A DNA stretch of 64,000 bases from an uncultured Bartonella sp. (GTDB lineage Bacteria; Pseudomonadota; Alphaproteobacteria; Rhizobiales; Rhizobiaceae), in the NCBI GenBank assembly GCA_946481695.1, contig CAMLON010000007.1, positions 1 to 64,000 on the forward strand, in the 5' to 3' direction. A program made the position numbers and the translations under genes. The notes beneath the pieces were generated by a model, which searched no databases, was not told where the DNA came from, and saw only the letters and a program-made list of their open reading frames with translations. How positions within the stretch are numbered: position 1 is the first letter of the stretch; each line of letters opens with the position of its first letter. Positions 16,334 to 25,610 of this stretch are shown here, in pieces.

Positions 16334-17651
16334 GGGTCATTCCTTCAATCAACAAACTAGGGGCAGCTGTCCCATAACGACGGTCAATATCGCTTGCCGG
16401 TGTCAGATGTGACAACATATCAATAAGATTGGAACCGAGAGTAACTTCACTAACCGGATAAGCGAGCTCACCATTTTCAATCCAGAATCCCGATGCGCCG
16501 CGGCTATATTGACCGGTCACAAGATCAACGCCGTGGCCGAAGAGCTCGGTGACATAAAAGCCGTTTTTGATCGCTTTCATCATCTCATCTGGCGTTTTTT
16601 CCCCGGGTTCGATTGCGAAATTGGTGCTTGCCGGTTGTACAGATGAAGCCGAGCGCACGCCGTGACCATTGGTTTCAAGATGAAGTTCGCGGGCAACCGA
16701 TGAAGATAAAAACCAGTGCTTGAGAACGCCATTTTCAATCACGTTGAGAGCCACACCTTCCACACCTTCACCATCAAACGGGCGGGAGGAATTCCCGCGT
16801 TTTTTTAACGGTTGATCGGTGACCATTATTGTCGGTTTCATAATTTGTTCGCCCATTCTGTTTTGCAACAGGCTGGTTTTGCGGGCAACAGCTGCTCCAT
16901 TCACCATTGAAGCAATATGGCTTGCAATCGTGCGTGCCATCCGTGGCTCGAAAATAACATTGACAGTTCCGGTTTTCGGCTTTTGCGCATTTAATCGTCT
17001 AACGGCGCGCTCACCGGCGTTTTTCCCGATTGTCGTTGTCTCGTCGAGATCTTCGTGGTGAAGAGCTGTTGTATAATCGTAGTCGCGTTCCATTGCCGTT
17101 CCTTCTCCGGCAAGCGCACTGCACGAGAAGGAAAAGCGGCTTGATTGATAGCTGCCGCAAAAACCGTCACTGGTTACAAGAACCAATCCGCCACTTCCAT
17201 AACCGGCAGAAGCGCCATCAGAGTTGGTGACACCTTTGACAGATAAAGCGGAATTTTCAGTTTCCAGAGCCTTTTCGGTGAGATATTTACTATCCGGAAC
17301 AAATGGATCGAACAGATCAAGGTCTTTAGGGGCCTTAACAAGGCGGGTGCAATCAGCCAAACCTTCAAAAGGATTTTCAGGTGAAACTTTGGCCATGGCA
17401 ACCGCCCGTTCGGCAAGGCTTATCGGGTCGGCCGAAAGGTTTGCCGAAATACTTGCTACTTTTTTGCCGACAAATACCCGTAACGAGAAATCATCATTTT
17501 CCGAGGCCTCGGTTGCTTCCACTTTGCCAAGACGCACCGACACGCTGACCGAGCGCGAGCGGACGATAACAGCATCCGAGCTATCGGCACCGGCTTTGCG
17601 TGCAGCTTCTACCAATGCAGAAGCTTTATCAATTTGGCTATCATGGACCAT
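16320..17651 (-). CDS. pmbA: TldD/PmbA family protein (TldE/PmbA)
   Basis: A 443-residue protein of the TldD/PmbA family. In E. coli, TldE (PmbA) and TldD form a heterodimeric metalloprotease that degrades unfolded peptides and matures microcin B17 and the CcdA antitoxin; the PmbA partner lacks the zinc-binding HExxxH of TldD, and none is seen here. Recognisable stretches are VNVIFEPRMARTIASHIASMVNGAAVARKTS, FDGEGVEG, VTGQYSRGASGFWIENGELAYPVSEVT and near the end SDIDRRYGTAAPSLLIEGMTLAG. ATG 17651. It heads the minus-strand operon leading to lpxK. The length and motifs are standard. Confidence 0.92.
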   Translation of the reverse strand: MVHDSQIDKASALVEAARKAGADSSDAVIVRSRSVSVSVRLGKVEATEASENDDFSLRVFVGKKVASISANLSADPISLAERAVAMAKVSPENPFEGLADCTRLVKAPKDLDLFDPFVPDSKYLTEKALETENSALSVKGVTNSDGASAGYGSGGLVLVTSDGFCGSYQSSRFSFSCSALAGEGTAMERDYDYTTALHHEDLDETTTIGKNAGERAVRRLNAQKPKTGTVNVIFEPRMARTIASHIASMVNGAAVARKTSLLQNRMGEQIMKPTIMVTDQPLKKRGNSSRPFDGEGVEGVALNVIENGVLKHWFLSSSVARELHLETNGHGVRSASSVQPASTNFAIEPGEKTPDEMMKAIKNGFYVTELFGHGVDLVTGQYSRGASGFWIENGELAYPVSEVTLGSNLIDMLSHLTPASDIDRRYGTAAPSLLIEGMTLAGK

Positions 17652-18077
17652 TACAGATTCCTCTCGATCATTTTGTTCAAGATTTTATAAAAACTTACGC
17701 TATAAAACTCAATTCTTTTCGTTGAATGTCGATATTATGTGAACGGGCAACAAGGATCTTGATTGACGAAAATTAGAAACTCGAAATACTTATAGAAGTA
17801 TCTCGAGTAATAGAGTCGATTGATTTTGAAAAAGTGAATGTTCGATCTGAAATTACCACAATTGTGGAAAAGATTTTGTTGCGCTGGCAAAGTCGATTTA
17901 ACGATCAAAATCCGAATAATAGCAACTATAACGATGACTTGGCATTTTTATTTCGAAATGCATGACATCACGATTTTAAAGGCAGGAATTCAAAACGCCT
18001 TTTTCAGGTTCTTTTCTTTTCATACTTTTTTCAAAGAACAGGGCGAAGGATAGGTCAGCTCTTTTGTAAACAGAATT
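17652..18077. other. Intergenic region upstream of pmbA
   Basis: About 425 bases between the pmbA start and the M16 terminator. It should contain the pmbA promoter (minus strand). A plus-strand frame at 17838-18053 has no ribosome site and a codon pattern unlike the neighbours. Nothing else stands out. Confidence 0.45.
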
Positions 18078-18106
18078 GATGTCGGTTTTTTTAAAAAACC
18101 GACATC
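18078..18106 (-). terminator. Hairpin terminator after the M16 protease pair
   Basis: Near-perfect 14-bp inverted repeat GATGTCGGTTTTTT/AAAAAACCGACATC, 13 bases beyond the stop of the M16 gene at 18119. The T-run lies inside the stem instead of after it, so efficiency is uncertain. Confidence 0.6.
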
Positions 18107-18118
18107 GGATAATTTATT

Positions 18119-19447
18119 TCAACCTTTGGATGGACCAATAACCAGCAAAGCAGGTTCAGGACGAAGCAGCTTTTCAGCAACTGCTTTGACCTGATCACGG
18201 GTAACCGCTTCAATCAGTGCGCGGCGCTTTTCTATGTAGTCGATCGGCAGGTTCTCGTCCTGCAAGCCAACCAGTGTTGCTGCAATATCGGAAGAGGAGC
18301 CCATATTCTGCACGGCATAGGAACCAATGACATAGCTTTTTGCCTCATCAAGTTCCTGTTCGCTTACTCCTTCATCAGCCATCTTTTTCACTTCGCTGCG
18401 AATAGTCGAAAGAGATTTTTGTGCTTCGCTTGAACGAGTGCCCGTTGATACAGCCAAGGTTGCAGAATGGTCATAAAGCATCAGGGATGAACCGACAGTG
18501 TAAGCAAGGCCGCGTTTTTCACGGACTTCCGAAAACAGACGGGATGTAAGCCCCGGTCCGCCCAGAACGTAGTTCATAAGATAGGCAGCAAAGAAATCGG
18601 GATCATTGCGTTTGACACCAGGGTAAACGAGCATCAGCGATGTTTGCGGCAAATCATAATTAACATTCGCCATGCCGCCGAGATTGAGTTTTGCTTCGTC
18701 TATTTTCTTTAGTTCTGCTTTCTCCGGCAGGGCACCGAATATCTTGTCGATGATTGTTGCTGCTTCGTTTGCGCTGACCGGTCCGACAATGCCGATATGG
18801 ATATTGTCGCGGGCAAACATGGCATGATGTGCTTTGACAAGATCATCACGGCTTATTGTGGCAAGCGTCTCCGGTGTACCTTCTCCACGTCTTGCATAAG
18901 GATGTTTGCCGTAAATCAACGTCAAAAGACGGTTTTGCGCGATGGTTTTCGGGTCTTTTTCAGAAGCTTTGAGTTCAGCAACCAATTGTTCGCGGATACG
19001 GTCAATAGCCTCGTCATCAAAGCGGGGCTTCTGGACGGCAAGCGCAAGCAGGTTGAGAGCCTCTTCACGTTTTTCGGCAAGCATTTTCATGTTTCCGCGC
19101 ATCCTGTCGCGCGTGACCGAAAATGCCATTTCAGCACCAAGCTCGTCAAGGCGGCTTTGGAACGCTTGCGAGTCCAAATCACCGGCACCCTCGTCAAAGA
19201 GGCCGGTCATCAAATTTGCCAAACCTTCTTTACCTTCGGGATCCTGCGTTGTTCCGCCACCAATGGAAAATTGTATTGAAACAACGGGAACTGTATTGTC
19301 TTCCACAAGCCAGCCAGTAATGCCTTTTTTCGACGTTACATTTTCAATATTCAGCGCATTGGCAACCGAAACGCCCAACCCGAAACTCAAAATTAACGAA
19401 AAAACAAGGATTGAAGCACGATGGAAAATAAGTGGTTTCTTGTTCAT
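18119..19447 (-). CDS. M16 family peptidase-like protein, non-catalytic partner
   Basis: A secreted M16 (insulysin/pitrilysin) family protein, about 442 residues from this start. A signal peptide (MNKKPLIFHRASILVFSLIL...SVANA) is followed by VPVVSIQFSIGGGTTQDPEGKEGLANLMTGLFDEG, where the zinc motif HxxEH of active members is replaced by NLMTG, so this is the inactive partner of the heterodimer. The arginine/tyrosine-containing C-domain GGPGLTSRLFSEVREKRGLAYTVGSS is intact. An ATG at 19459 overlaps the upstream stop (ATGA), but the one at 19447 has a GAGGG ribosome site seven bases upstream and gives a compact signal peptide, so I chose it. It is co-transcribed with the catalytic subunit. Confidence 0.9.
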   Translation of the reverse strand: MNKKPLIFHRASILVFSLILSFGLGVSVANALNIENVTSKKGITGWLVEDNTVPVVSIQFSIGGGTTQDPEGKEGLANLMTGLFDEGAGDLDSQAFQSRLDELGAEMAFSVTRDRMRGNMKMLAEKREEALNLLALAVQKPRFDDEAIDRIREQLVAELKASEKDPKTIAQNRLLTLIYGKHPYARRGEGTPETLATISRDDLVKAHHAMFARDNIHIGIVGPVSANEAATIIDKIFGALPEKAELKKIDEAKLNLGGMANVNYDLPQTSLMLVYPGVKRNDPDFFAAYLMNYVLGGPGLTSRLFSEVREKRGLAYTVGSSLMLYDHSATLAVSTGTRSSEAQKSLSTIRSEVKKMADEGVSEQELDEAKSYVIGSYAVQNMGSSSDIAATLVGLQDENLPIDYIEKRRALIEAVTRDQVKAVAEKLLRPEPALLVIGPSKG

Positions 19448-19455
19448 GGTAACCC

Positions 19456-20958
19456 TCATTTGCTTTTCTTTTGCTGGTTGGCACCAAGCGGTGATGCTTC
19501 GTGAACAGGGGGCAACAAATAACTGGTCACACTTTTATCCGTATCGAGATAGCGGTTGGCAACATCTTTGATATCTTCTGTTGTAACTTCCTTCAGCCGA
19601 TCCGGCCAATGGGTAACATCATCAATGTTCATGCCAACCGAAAGAGAACTACCGTAAATTTGTGCAAGACCGGCCGGACTATCGAGTGAAAATATCATGT
19701 TTTTGATAAAACGGTTCCGCGCCTGATCAAGTTCGGCTTTCGTCACGCCGTTCTTGCGTATATCGGCAATTTCACTGGCAATCTGGTGTTGTACATCCTC
19801 AAGGCTTGCCTCTCCGCGAGGCATTCCATAAAGATAGAAGATACCGTCATCAACGGCATTGCCACTATAATTGGCGCCGACAGATGCTGCCGATCCGTTT
19901 TTGACAACCAATGTCTGGTATAATCGTCCGCGTGGTGCACCGCCTAAAATTTCGCCAAGCAAATCAAGTGCTTCAGCTTCTTTTTTGGCTTTCGCATTGT
20001 GATAGGAAGGGACGACCCACATTTTCTGGAAACTTGGTTCGCTCACACGTGGATCATGCATTGTCACGGTGCGAAGTGTTTTCTTTTCCGGCTCTTGCGG
20101 GCGGATACGTGGACCTATTTCAGAACGCACCGGCAGTTTGCCATAAATGTCGGAAGCCATTTCGCGCACTTTTTCCGCAGTAACGTCGCCCGATATAATA
20201 AGTGTCGCATTATTCGGGGTGTAATATTTATTGTAGAAGGATATCGCGTCATCACGCGTCAATTTTTCCATTTCCTGTTTCCAGCCGATAACAGGATTAT
20301 GGTAGGGACTGTTCATGAACAATGTTGCCCTAGTGTCTTCAGCAAGCATCGCATCCGGACTGTTGTCGGTGCGCATGCGCCGTTCTTCAATGATAACGTT
20401 TCTTTCCGGTGCTATCACTTCATCTGTCAAAACAAGATTTTCCATCCGGTCTGCTTCGAACTTCATAATTGTTTCGAGATACTCCGACGCTACGCTCTGA
20501 TAGTAACCGGTATAGTCATAGGACGTAAAAGCATTTTCCTCGCCGCCGATTTTGGCAATGAATTTCGAAAATTCGCCATCTTTATGAGTAGAGGTGCCTT
20601 TAAACATCAAATGTTCAAGGAAATGGGCAATGCCGGTGTGCCCTTTCGGTTCGTCGGCAGAACCGACATGATACCAGATCATTTGTGTCACAACCGGTGC
20701 CCGATGATTTTCAATCACAACAACTTGCAAGCCATTTTTCAGGGTAAAACTCTGTGTTGGACCGGATTTGGTAATTTCAGGAAGATCAGAAGTAGTTGAA
20801 GTTGTCATTTGTGACTCTGTCGGGGTTTTCTCGCTCGTCTCCTCTGCATAAAGAGGAAAAAGCGCGCTCGTAGACAAAAGAACGCCAAACGTTGCTTTCA
20901 AAAACGTTTTTCTCATCAATTCAGGCACAGGCAAAACCTTTCTCGACTGTTTGATCAC
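19456..20958 (-). CDS. M16 family zinc peptidase, catalytic subunit
   Basis: A 500-residue periplasmic protease with an N-terminal signal sequence (MRKTFLKATFGVLLSTSALFPLYA). The inverted zinc motif is intact: HFLEHLMFKG with H112, E115 and H116, and a distal glutamate in ERNVIIEERRM. It should cleave peptides as a clam-shell dimer with the following inactive homologue. The frame begins with GTG at 20958 in a GTGA overlap with the rsmD stop; another GTG at 20928 has a better placed AAGG and gives a shorter signal peptide, so the exact start is open. Two adjacent M16 genes after rsmD are standard in Rhizobiales. Natural substrates are unknown. Confidence 0.92.
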   Translation of the reverse strand: MIKQSRKVLPVPELMRKTFLKATFGVLLSTSALFPLYAEETSEKTPTESQMTTSTTSDLPEITKSGPTQSFTLKNGLQVVVIENHRAPVVTQMIWYHVGSADEPKGHTGIAHFLEHLMFKGTSTHKDGEFSKFIAKIGGEENAFTSYDYTGYYQSVASEYLETIMKFEADRMENLVLTDEVIAPERNVIIEERRMRTDNSPDAMLAEDTRATLFMNSPYHNPVIGWKQEMEKLTRDDAISFYNKYYTPNNATLIISGDVTAEKVREMASDIYGKLPVRSEIGPRIRPQEPEKKTLRTVTMHDPRVSEPSFQKMWVVPSYHNAKAKKEAEALDLLGEILGGAPRGRLYQTLVVKNGSAASVGANYSGNAVDDGIFYLYGMPRGEASLEDVQHQIASEIADIRKNGVTKAELDQARNRFIKNMIFSLDSPAGLAQIYGSSLSVGMNIDDVTHWPDRLKEVTTEDIKDVANRYLDTDKSVTSYLLPPVHEASPLGANQQKKSK

Positions 20959-21512
20959 AATTGTAACATATAGATATAAATAATTGTGCCACCATAATGG
21001 CGCTCGTCGTCAAGCTTAAAATTTTCTGGTAAACGAATTGTAGCCTCTTTGGTCTCTTCAAGCACAAAAAGCGCATTGTTTTTTACCCAATTGCCTTCAA
21101 CAGCAGCCGAAAACGCTTGTTCCCCCAAGCCATTGCCATAAGGTGGGTCGGCAAAAACAACGTCGAATGGTTGCATTGTTCCTATCTGCCCCATACGTGT
21201 TGCATCACGGCGCAACAGGCGGGTAACCCCCTGTAATTCGAAAGTTTCAATATTTTTATGGATTAATCCGCGTCCTTCAACCGACTGCTCCACAAAAGTG
21301 CAGGTTTCGGCACCACGCGAAAGTGCTTCGATGCCGAGCGCACCGGTTCCTGAAAAAAGATCAAGCACGCGTTTTCCATTCCAGAAATTATCTTGCCGTG
21401 ATCCCAGAATATTGAACAGACTTTCACGCGTGCGGTCGGTCGTGGGACGGATTTCCTGTCCTGCGGGCGTTGCAAGACGACGTCCGGAAAATTTACCGCC
21501 GACGACCCGCAC
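20955..21512 (-). CDS. rsmD: 16S rRNA (guanine(966)-N(2))-methyltransferase RsmD
   Basis: A SAM-dependent methyltransferase that makes m2G966 in 16S rRNA. The protein is 185 residues if started at the GTG at 21512, which has a perfect GGAGG five bases upstream and gives the canonical opening RVVGGKFSGRRLATP. A longer frame to ATG 21560 would add 16 residues inside rluB and has a poorly placed ribosome site. Motifs: RPTTDRTRESLFNIL, VLDLFSGTGALGIEALSRGA (SAM site) and the catalytic DPPYG. The gene overlaps the end of rluB by 20 bases and the next M16 gene by 4, a tightly coupled operon. Confidence 0.93.
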   Translation of the reverse strand: MRVVGGKFSGRRLATPAGQEIRPTTDRTRESLFNILGSRQDNFWNGKRVLDLFSGTGALGIEALSRGAETCTFVEQSVEGRGLIHKNIETFELQGVTRLLRRDATRMGQIGTMQPFDVVFADPPYGNGLGEQAFSAAVEGNWVKNNALFVLEETKEATIRLPENFKLDDERHYGGTIIYIYMLQL

Positions 21513-23433
21513 TTGAGCCTCCGTTCGGCCGGCCGGAATGTTGGCCTCCGCTACGTCCATTTCCTTTTGCAGCGCCTTTACGATCTAGGAATTTGCTTGC
21601 TTTTTCGGACTTGCCTGTAAAAGCTTTCTTCCCGCCGCGGTCATCTCTTGAAGAAAATGGTTTTTCGGAGCGATTGCCGGAAAAACGGGATGATCTTTTC
21701 TGGTCTTGCCCATCCGGATTTTTCTTCCCGTAATGACGGCGCGGAAAGTCAAATCCACCTTCGCGACCCTCCGCAGAACCGCGATATTTTTTTTGAGGGC
21801 GATCAAACTTTCGTTCCGGGCGGTCAAAATCCTGCTTTTCGGAAAATTTCCGCTCTGTATTATATTTTCTTGGCGGCCTTCCGGTGGCTAACCGTGACTT
21901 ATGGGAAAATTGTTTGTTTCCACCCTCAAAATCACGATCGGGCCCATGAGCATGCCAATGATTAGGTCTATCGTTTGCCGAGCGGTTATAATTTCCGGTT
22001 TTCTTATAATCTCTGTTTTTTCTGTCGTCCTTTGACGCATCATAGTCGTCTAACGTGCGGTCTTTCCGGAACTTTTTGCTGAAATCGGGCTTGCGACCCG
22101 ATTTGTCAAAATGTTTATCACGGCGATCGAAATGCGTTTCGCTTTCGCCCTGTGAAGCGCGATGAGGATGACGTCCGGCTGATCTCTCATCAAAGCGGTT
22201 TTCGCTTCTCTCCTCTTCGTCTTTCATACGCCAGAATTTCTTATGTGCGGTTTGAGGACGGGCACCAGGAGCCATCCAGACATTGGCACTACGCAATCGT
22301 TGTGGTTCAGCTTCAGGCTTTTTTTCGAAAGCTTTTTTAAGGGGGGCGGCAGTTCTCGTGAATTTACTGCCCCGTTTATTGAAGCTGTCCGGTTTTGTTG
22401 AAAGTTGGTCGCGACCGCGTTCGGCAAAATCGGCCTTTTTCCAGCGCCTGTTAAAACGGGATGCTTCCGGTGTTGAAGAGATCCAGTCGTCATCCGAAAG
22501 CGTTGGTTTTTCCCGCGGCTTTTGTTCTCCAACAACTGGGGCATTGGAAAACGGCTTCAAAATTGGCAAATCGAAATCGGCATTGGCTTCTTCAATAAGG
22601 CGTTCGCCCAACTGGTCGCGCAGTGTGCGGCCTTTAAGTTCGCGCACAGCGCCTTCTTCAAGGTCGGCAAGTTGGAAAGGACCGAACGAAATGCGGATGA
22701 GACGTGCGACAGCAAGCCCCAGAGCACCCAGAATATTTTTGACCTCACGGTTCTTACCTTCTCTTAAAGCGAGAGTAAGCCAGACATTGGTTCCTTGTTC
22801 ACGTTCAAGAGTTGCTTCCACAGCCCCGTAAAAAATGCCGTCTATAGCGATACCGTTTTTTAAAGCATCAAGATCGGCTTGCGTTACTTTACCATGAGCA
22901 CGAACACGATATTTGCGCACCCAGCCGGTTGACGGTAATTCAAGAACACGGGCAAGTCCCCCGTCATTGGTGAGAAGCAGCAAACCTTCGGTATTGATAT
23001 CGAGTCTGCCAACGGAAAGTACGCGGGGCATTCCTTCCGGCAGGCTATCAAAAACAGTAGGCCGACCTTCCGGATCGCGGTTGGTTGTCACCAGTCCGGC
23101 CGGTTTGTGGTAAAGCCAGACGCGGGTGCGCTCAATAGGGGGCAAAGGTTTGCCATCAACAGTAATTGCATCTGTACGTTTGACATTGAATGCGGGAGTA
23201 TCAAGAACCTTGCCATTAACCGCGATACGTCCGGCGGCAATCATGGTTTCTGCGTCCCGTCGCGATGCTATTCCGGCGCGCGCCAATCTTTTGGCAATGC
23301 GTTCACTGCCGTCGCTTTCTTCACTGGTTTTTACCCTCGGCGATTTGGCGTCTTTCTTCCCACGCGGGTCGAAATTATTTCTGGTATCCCCCCTGTTATT
23401 TTGCGGTTTCTTATTGCCGCGATCATATGTCAT
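21493..23433 (-). CDS. RsuA/RluB family pseudouridine synthase with long basic tail
   Basis: A 646-residue protein. Residues ~40-85 form an S4 RNA-binding domain (RIAKRLARAGIASRRDAETMI), followed by the RsuA/RluB/RluE catalytic domain with the active-site aspartate in GRLDINTEGLLLLT and the later REGKNREVKNI. It ends as an enzyme near residue 285. The last ~360 residues are low-complexity and rich in Arg, Lys, Asp, Phe and Gly (many FDRP, RKFD and KKY repeats), probably disordered and RNA-binding. RluB makes pseudouridine 2605 in 23S rRNA; assignment to RluB rather than a sister enzyme is by genome context and length. It leads the rsmD-M16 operon and is divergent from tadA. Confidence 0.9.
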   Translation of the reverse strand: MTYDRGNKKPQNNRGDTRNNFDPRGKKDAKSPRVKTSEESDGSERIAKRLARAGIASRRDAETMIAAGRIAVNGKVLDTPAFNVKRTDAITVDGKPLPPIERTRVWLYHKPAGLVTTNRDPEGRPTVFDSLPEGMPRVLSVGRLDINTEGLLLLTNDGGLARVLELPSTGWVRKYRVRAHGKVTQADLDALKNGIAIDGIFYGAVEATLEREQGTNVWLTLALREGKNREVKNILGALGLAVARLIRISFGPFQLADLEEGAVRELKGRTLRDQLGERLIEEANADFDLPILKPFSNAPVVGEQKPREKPTLSDDDWISSTPEASRFNRRWKKADFAERGRDQLSTKPDSFNKRGSKFTRTAAPLKKAFEKKPEAEPQRLRSANVWMAPGARPQTAHKKFWRMKDEEERSENRFDERSAGRHPHRASQGESETHFDRRDKHFDKSGRKPDFSKKFRKDRTLDDYDASKDDRKNRDYKKTGNYNRSANDRPNHWHAHGPDRDFEGGNKQFSHKSRLATGRPPRKYNTERKFSEKQDFDRPERKFDRPQKKYRGSAEGREGGFDFPRRHYGKKNPDGQDQKRSSRFSGNRSEKPFSSRDDRGGKKAFTGKSEKASKFLDRKGAAKGNGRSGGQHSGRPNGGSSAGRRR

Positions 23434-23626
23434 CTCACATTATCCTTTAGAAGCACCGGGGGCGCATTGTTAATTTTTAACCGCTCTAGCTTATTTTTTT
23501 CCGATATGGAATCTCTTTCGTCAGGTGTTTTCTGATAAACTGCCATAAATGACATAAACTGCGGATAAAATCCAATTGTTCCGGTTTTTCAAAATGCTGG
23601 CTCTTCAAAATGATTGAAAGGTAAAA

Positions 23627-24076
23627 ATGACAAAAACGCCAATGGAAATAGCGCTTGAAGAGGCAATTTCGGCAAATGCGAATGACGAAGTGCCGGTTGG
23701 CGCCGTGATTGTCAAGGACGGTAAAGTGATCGCCAAGGCTTGCAATCTTACGCATAAAAAATTCGACCCGACAGGTCACGCAGAAATGCGGGTTATTCGT
23801 ATGGCATGCGAGATGCTTCAAAGTGAACGATTGGTCGATTGCGACCTTTATGTGACTTTGGAACCCTGTACAATGTGCGCGGCTGCCATATCTTTTGCAC
23901 GTATCAGGCGACTTTATTTTGCCACAGGCGACGAAAAAGGTGGCGCAGTTGAACACGGTGTCCACTTTTTTAACCAACCCACATGTCATCATCGGCCAGA
24001 GGTTTATTCCGGCCTGGGTGAAAGACGGGCATCCCGGTTGCTCAAAACTTTTTTTGCAGGAAAGAGGGAAGAATGA
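23627..24076 (+). CDS. tadA: tRNA-specific adenosine deaminase TadA
   Basis: A 149-residue zinc deaminase that converts A34 to inosine in tRNA-Arg(ACG), an essential step in decoding. The zinc and proton-shuttle motifs are GHAEMRVI (His, Glu) and PCTMCAAA (two Cys), with the normal spacing. The start ATG at 23627 has AAAGG eight bases upstream. The stop TGA overlaps the ATG of the aldo/keto reductase gene. Divergent from rluB, as in other Rhizobiales. Confidence 0.95.
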   Translation: MTKTPMEIALEEAISANANDEVPVGAVIVKDGKVIAKACNLTHKKFDPTGHAEMRVIRMACEMLQSERLVDCDLYVTLEPCTMCAAAISFARIRRLYFATGDEKGGAVEHGVHFFNQPTCHHRPEVYSGLGERRASRLLKTFFAGKREE

Positions 24077-24909
24077 TGAAAACAGTAAAATTCCCGAATG
24101 GTTCGATTGTACCTGTTTTAGGACAAGGTACTTGGGGTATGGGGGAGGGGATATCCTCCGTTGAAGACGAAGCCAATTCTTTGCGTGCCGGCCTTGATCT
24201 CGGATTGAAACTCATTGATACGGCCGAAATGTATGGAAACGGTGGATCCGAAAGAGTGGTTGGTGAAGCCCTCGTTGGGCGGCGTAACGATGCCTTTGTT
24301 GTGTCGAAAGTTTTGCCAAGCCACGCGTCACGGCAAGGCACGATTGAAGCGTGCGAACGCAGCCTTAAAAATCTGAAAATCGAAAAAATCGACCTTTATC
24401 TTCTTCATTGGCAAAGTAGCATTCCTTTAACCGAAACAGTTGAAGCTTTGGAAAAACTTGTCACACAAGGCAAAATCGGTGCGTGGGGTGTCAGCAATTT
24501 CGATACCGCACTCATGCAAAAACTTGAAGGCATTTCGCCAAAAGGTCATATCGCAACGGATCAGATACTTTATAATCTGTCTCGTCGCGGGCCCGAATTC
24601 GACCTCATTCCATGGTGTGAAAAACGGCATATTCCGGTGATGGCCTATGCACCGATCGAGCAGGGGCGCATCATGAAAAACCATGATCTTATCAAGATTG
24701 CAGAAAAGCTTGGTGTTGCACCATCGGTGCTTGCTCTGGCATGGGTTATCCGCAATCCGCTAATGATTGCTATTCCAAAAGCCTCGTCACTCAAACATTT
24801 GCGCGAAAACGTCAAAGCTCTTGATCTTGAGCTCGACAGTAATGTTCTTCAGGCACTTGATAAAATATTTTTGCCACCATCACACAAACAGCCGCTCGAG
24901 GTTATTTGA
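24073..24909 (+). CDS. Aldo/keto reductase
   Basis: A 278-residue NAD(P)H-dependent reductase with the TIM-barrel aldo/keto reductase fold. The catalytic tetrad is visible: Asp in LIDTAEMYGNGGSE with Tyr in MYGNG, Lys in FVVSKVLPS, and His in DLYLLHWQS. The cofactor region near the end reads AIPKASSLKHLRENVKAL. The substrate cannot be told from sequence; family members reduce aldehydes, ketones and sugars. The start overlaps the tadA stop by 4 bases (two adjacent ATG codons, 24073 and 24076), implying co-transcription. No membrane or signal sequence, so it is cytoplasmic. Confidence 0.9.
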   Translation: MMKTVKFPNGSIVPVLGQGTWGMGEGISSVEDEANSLRAGLDLGLKLIDTAEMYGNGGSERVVGEALVGRRNDAFVVSKVLPSHASRQGTIEACERSLKNLKIEKIDLYLLHWQSSIPLTETVEALEKLVTQGKIGAWGVSNFDTALMQKLEGISPKGHIATDQILYNLSRRGPEFDLIPWCEKRHIPVMAYAPIEQGRIMKNHDLIKIAEKLGVAPSVLALAWVIRNPLMIAIPKASSLKHLRENVKALDLELDSNVLQALDKIFLPPSHKQPLEVI

Positions 24910-25610
24910 AAAACGGGAACCTCGCTCAATAAAGGGAAAATGCCCGGAAATACCGTTCGGACAATATTCAAAAACATTTGGCAAAAAAATAGCCGGTTTT
25001 TGAACCCCGTTAAACTGAACGCCGTTAAACAAAGAAGTTTTAAAAAATTTGAACGTTAAGAAATGCGAAACACCAAATTTATAGACTGCAATTCATTTCC
25101 GAGTAGTCTGTTTATTCAATTATCGATTTGGAGATTTTGCCGGAAACTCTTATCGATCGAAGATTGACTGAATCGGCATTTAAAACAAACAACCAGATTA
25201 GCTATAGGACGCTATTTTTAACGTGCGTTGCTTCAATAAAATTAAAAACGTTGAACTCTTCCCAAAGGCTGGTTTTAAGGTTGGCGAGATTTTGGCGTTT
25301 AGTCAGATGAATGGCTGATTATATTGCACCAATCGGGATATTCGTTTGATAGGGCGGTAAGCTTCATTCAGGAACAGGCTGGAAATGGCGTCATGAATTC
25401 GGATGTTGTTTTGCTGCCACTCCAACACCTGATGAGAGAGTAAAACGTTATCAAAGGAAAACTTGAACGAAGTTATCGCCGGCTCATAGAGGCGAACAGT
25501 CACTTTTCACGACTTTCAATCAAACAAAGCAAATCCTTTTGCAATCAAGGAAGACCGGAATGTCTCGACGAAAAGATAAACATTCTAACAACAAGACATT
25601 GCCTTGATTA
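24910..25610. other. 700-bp intergenic region
   Basis: No gene I can support. There are short frames at 25128-25310 (plus) and 25303-25503 (minus, 66 codons from a GTG, protein-like composition but no family I recognise). A short direct repeat CCGTTAAAC occurs near 25007-25032. The region may hold remnants of a lost gene between tadA/AKR and the lipoprotein gene. Confidence 0.4.

Noticed and set aside
19999..20799. 266-codon plus-strand frame
   Set aside because: Antisense to the catalytic M16 peptidase; His/Phe/Cys-rich composition is typical of shadow frames.
20955..21560. Longer rsmD start at 21560
   Set aside because: GTG 21512 has a perfect ribosome site and begins the family's usual RVVGG sequence.
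25303..25503. 66-codon minus-strand frame
   Set aside because: Protein-like composition but no family, neighbour or ribosome site that supports it.
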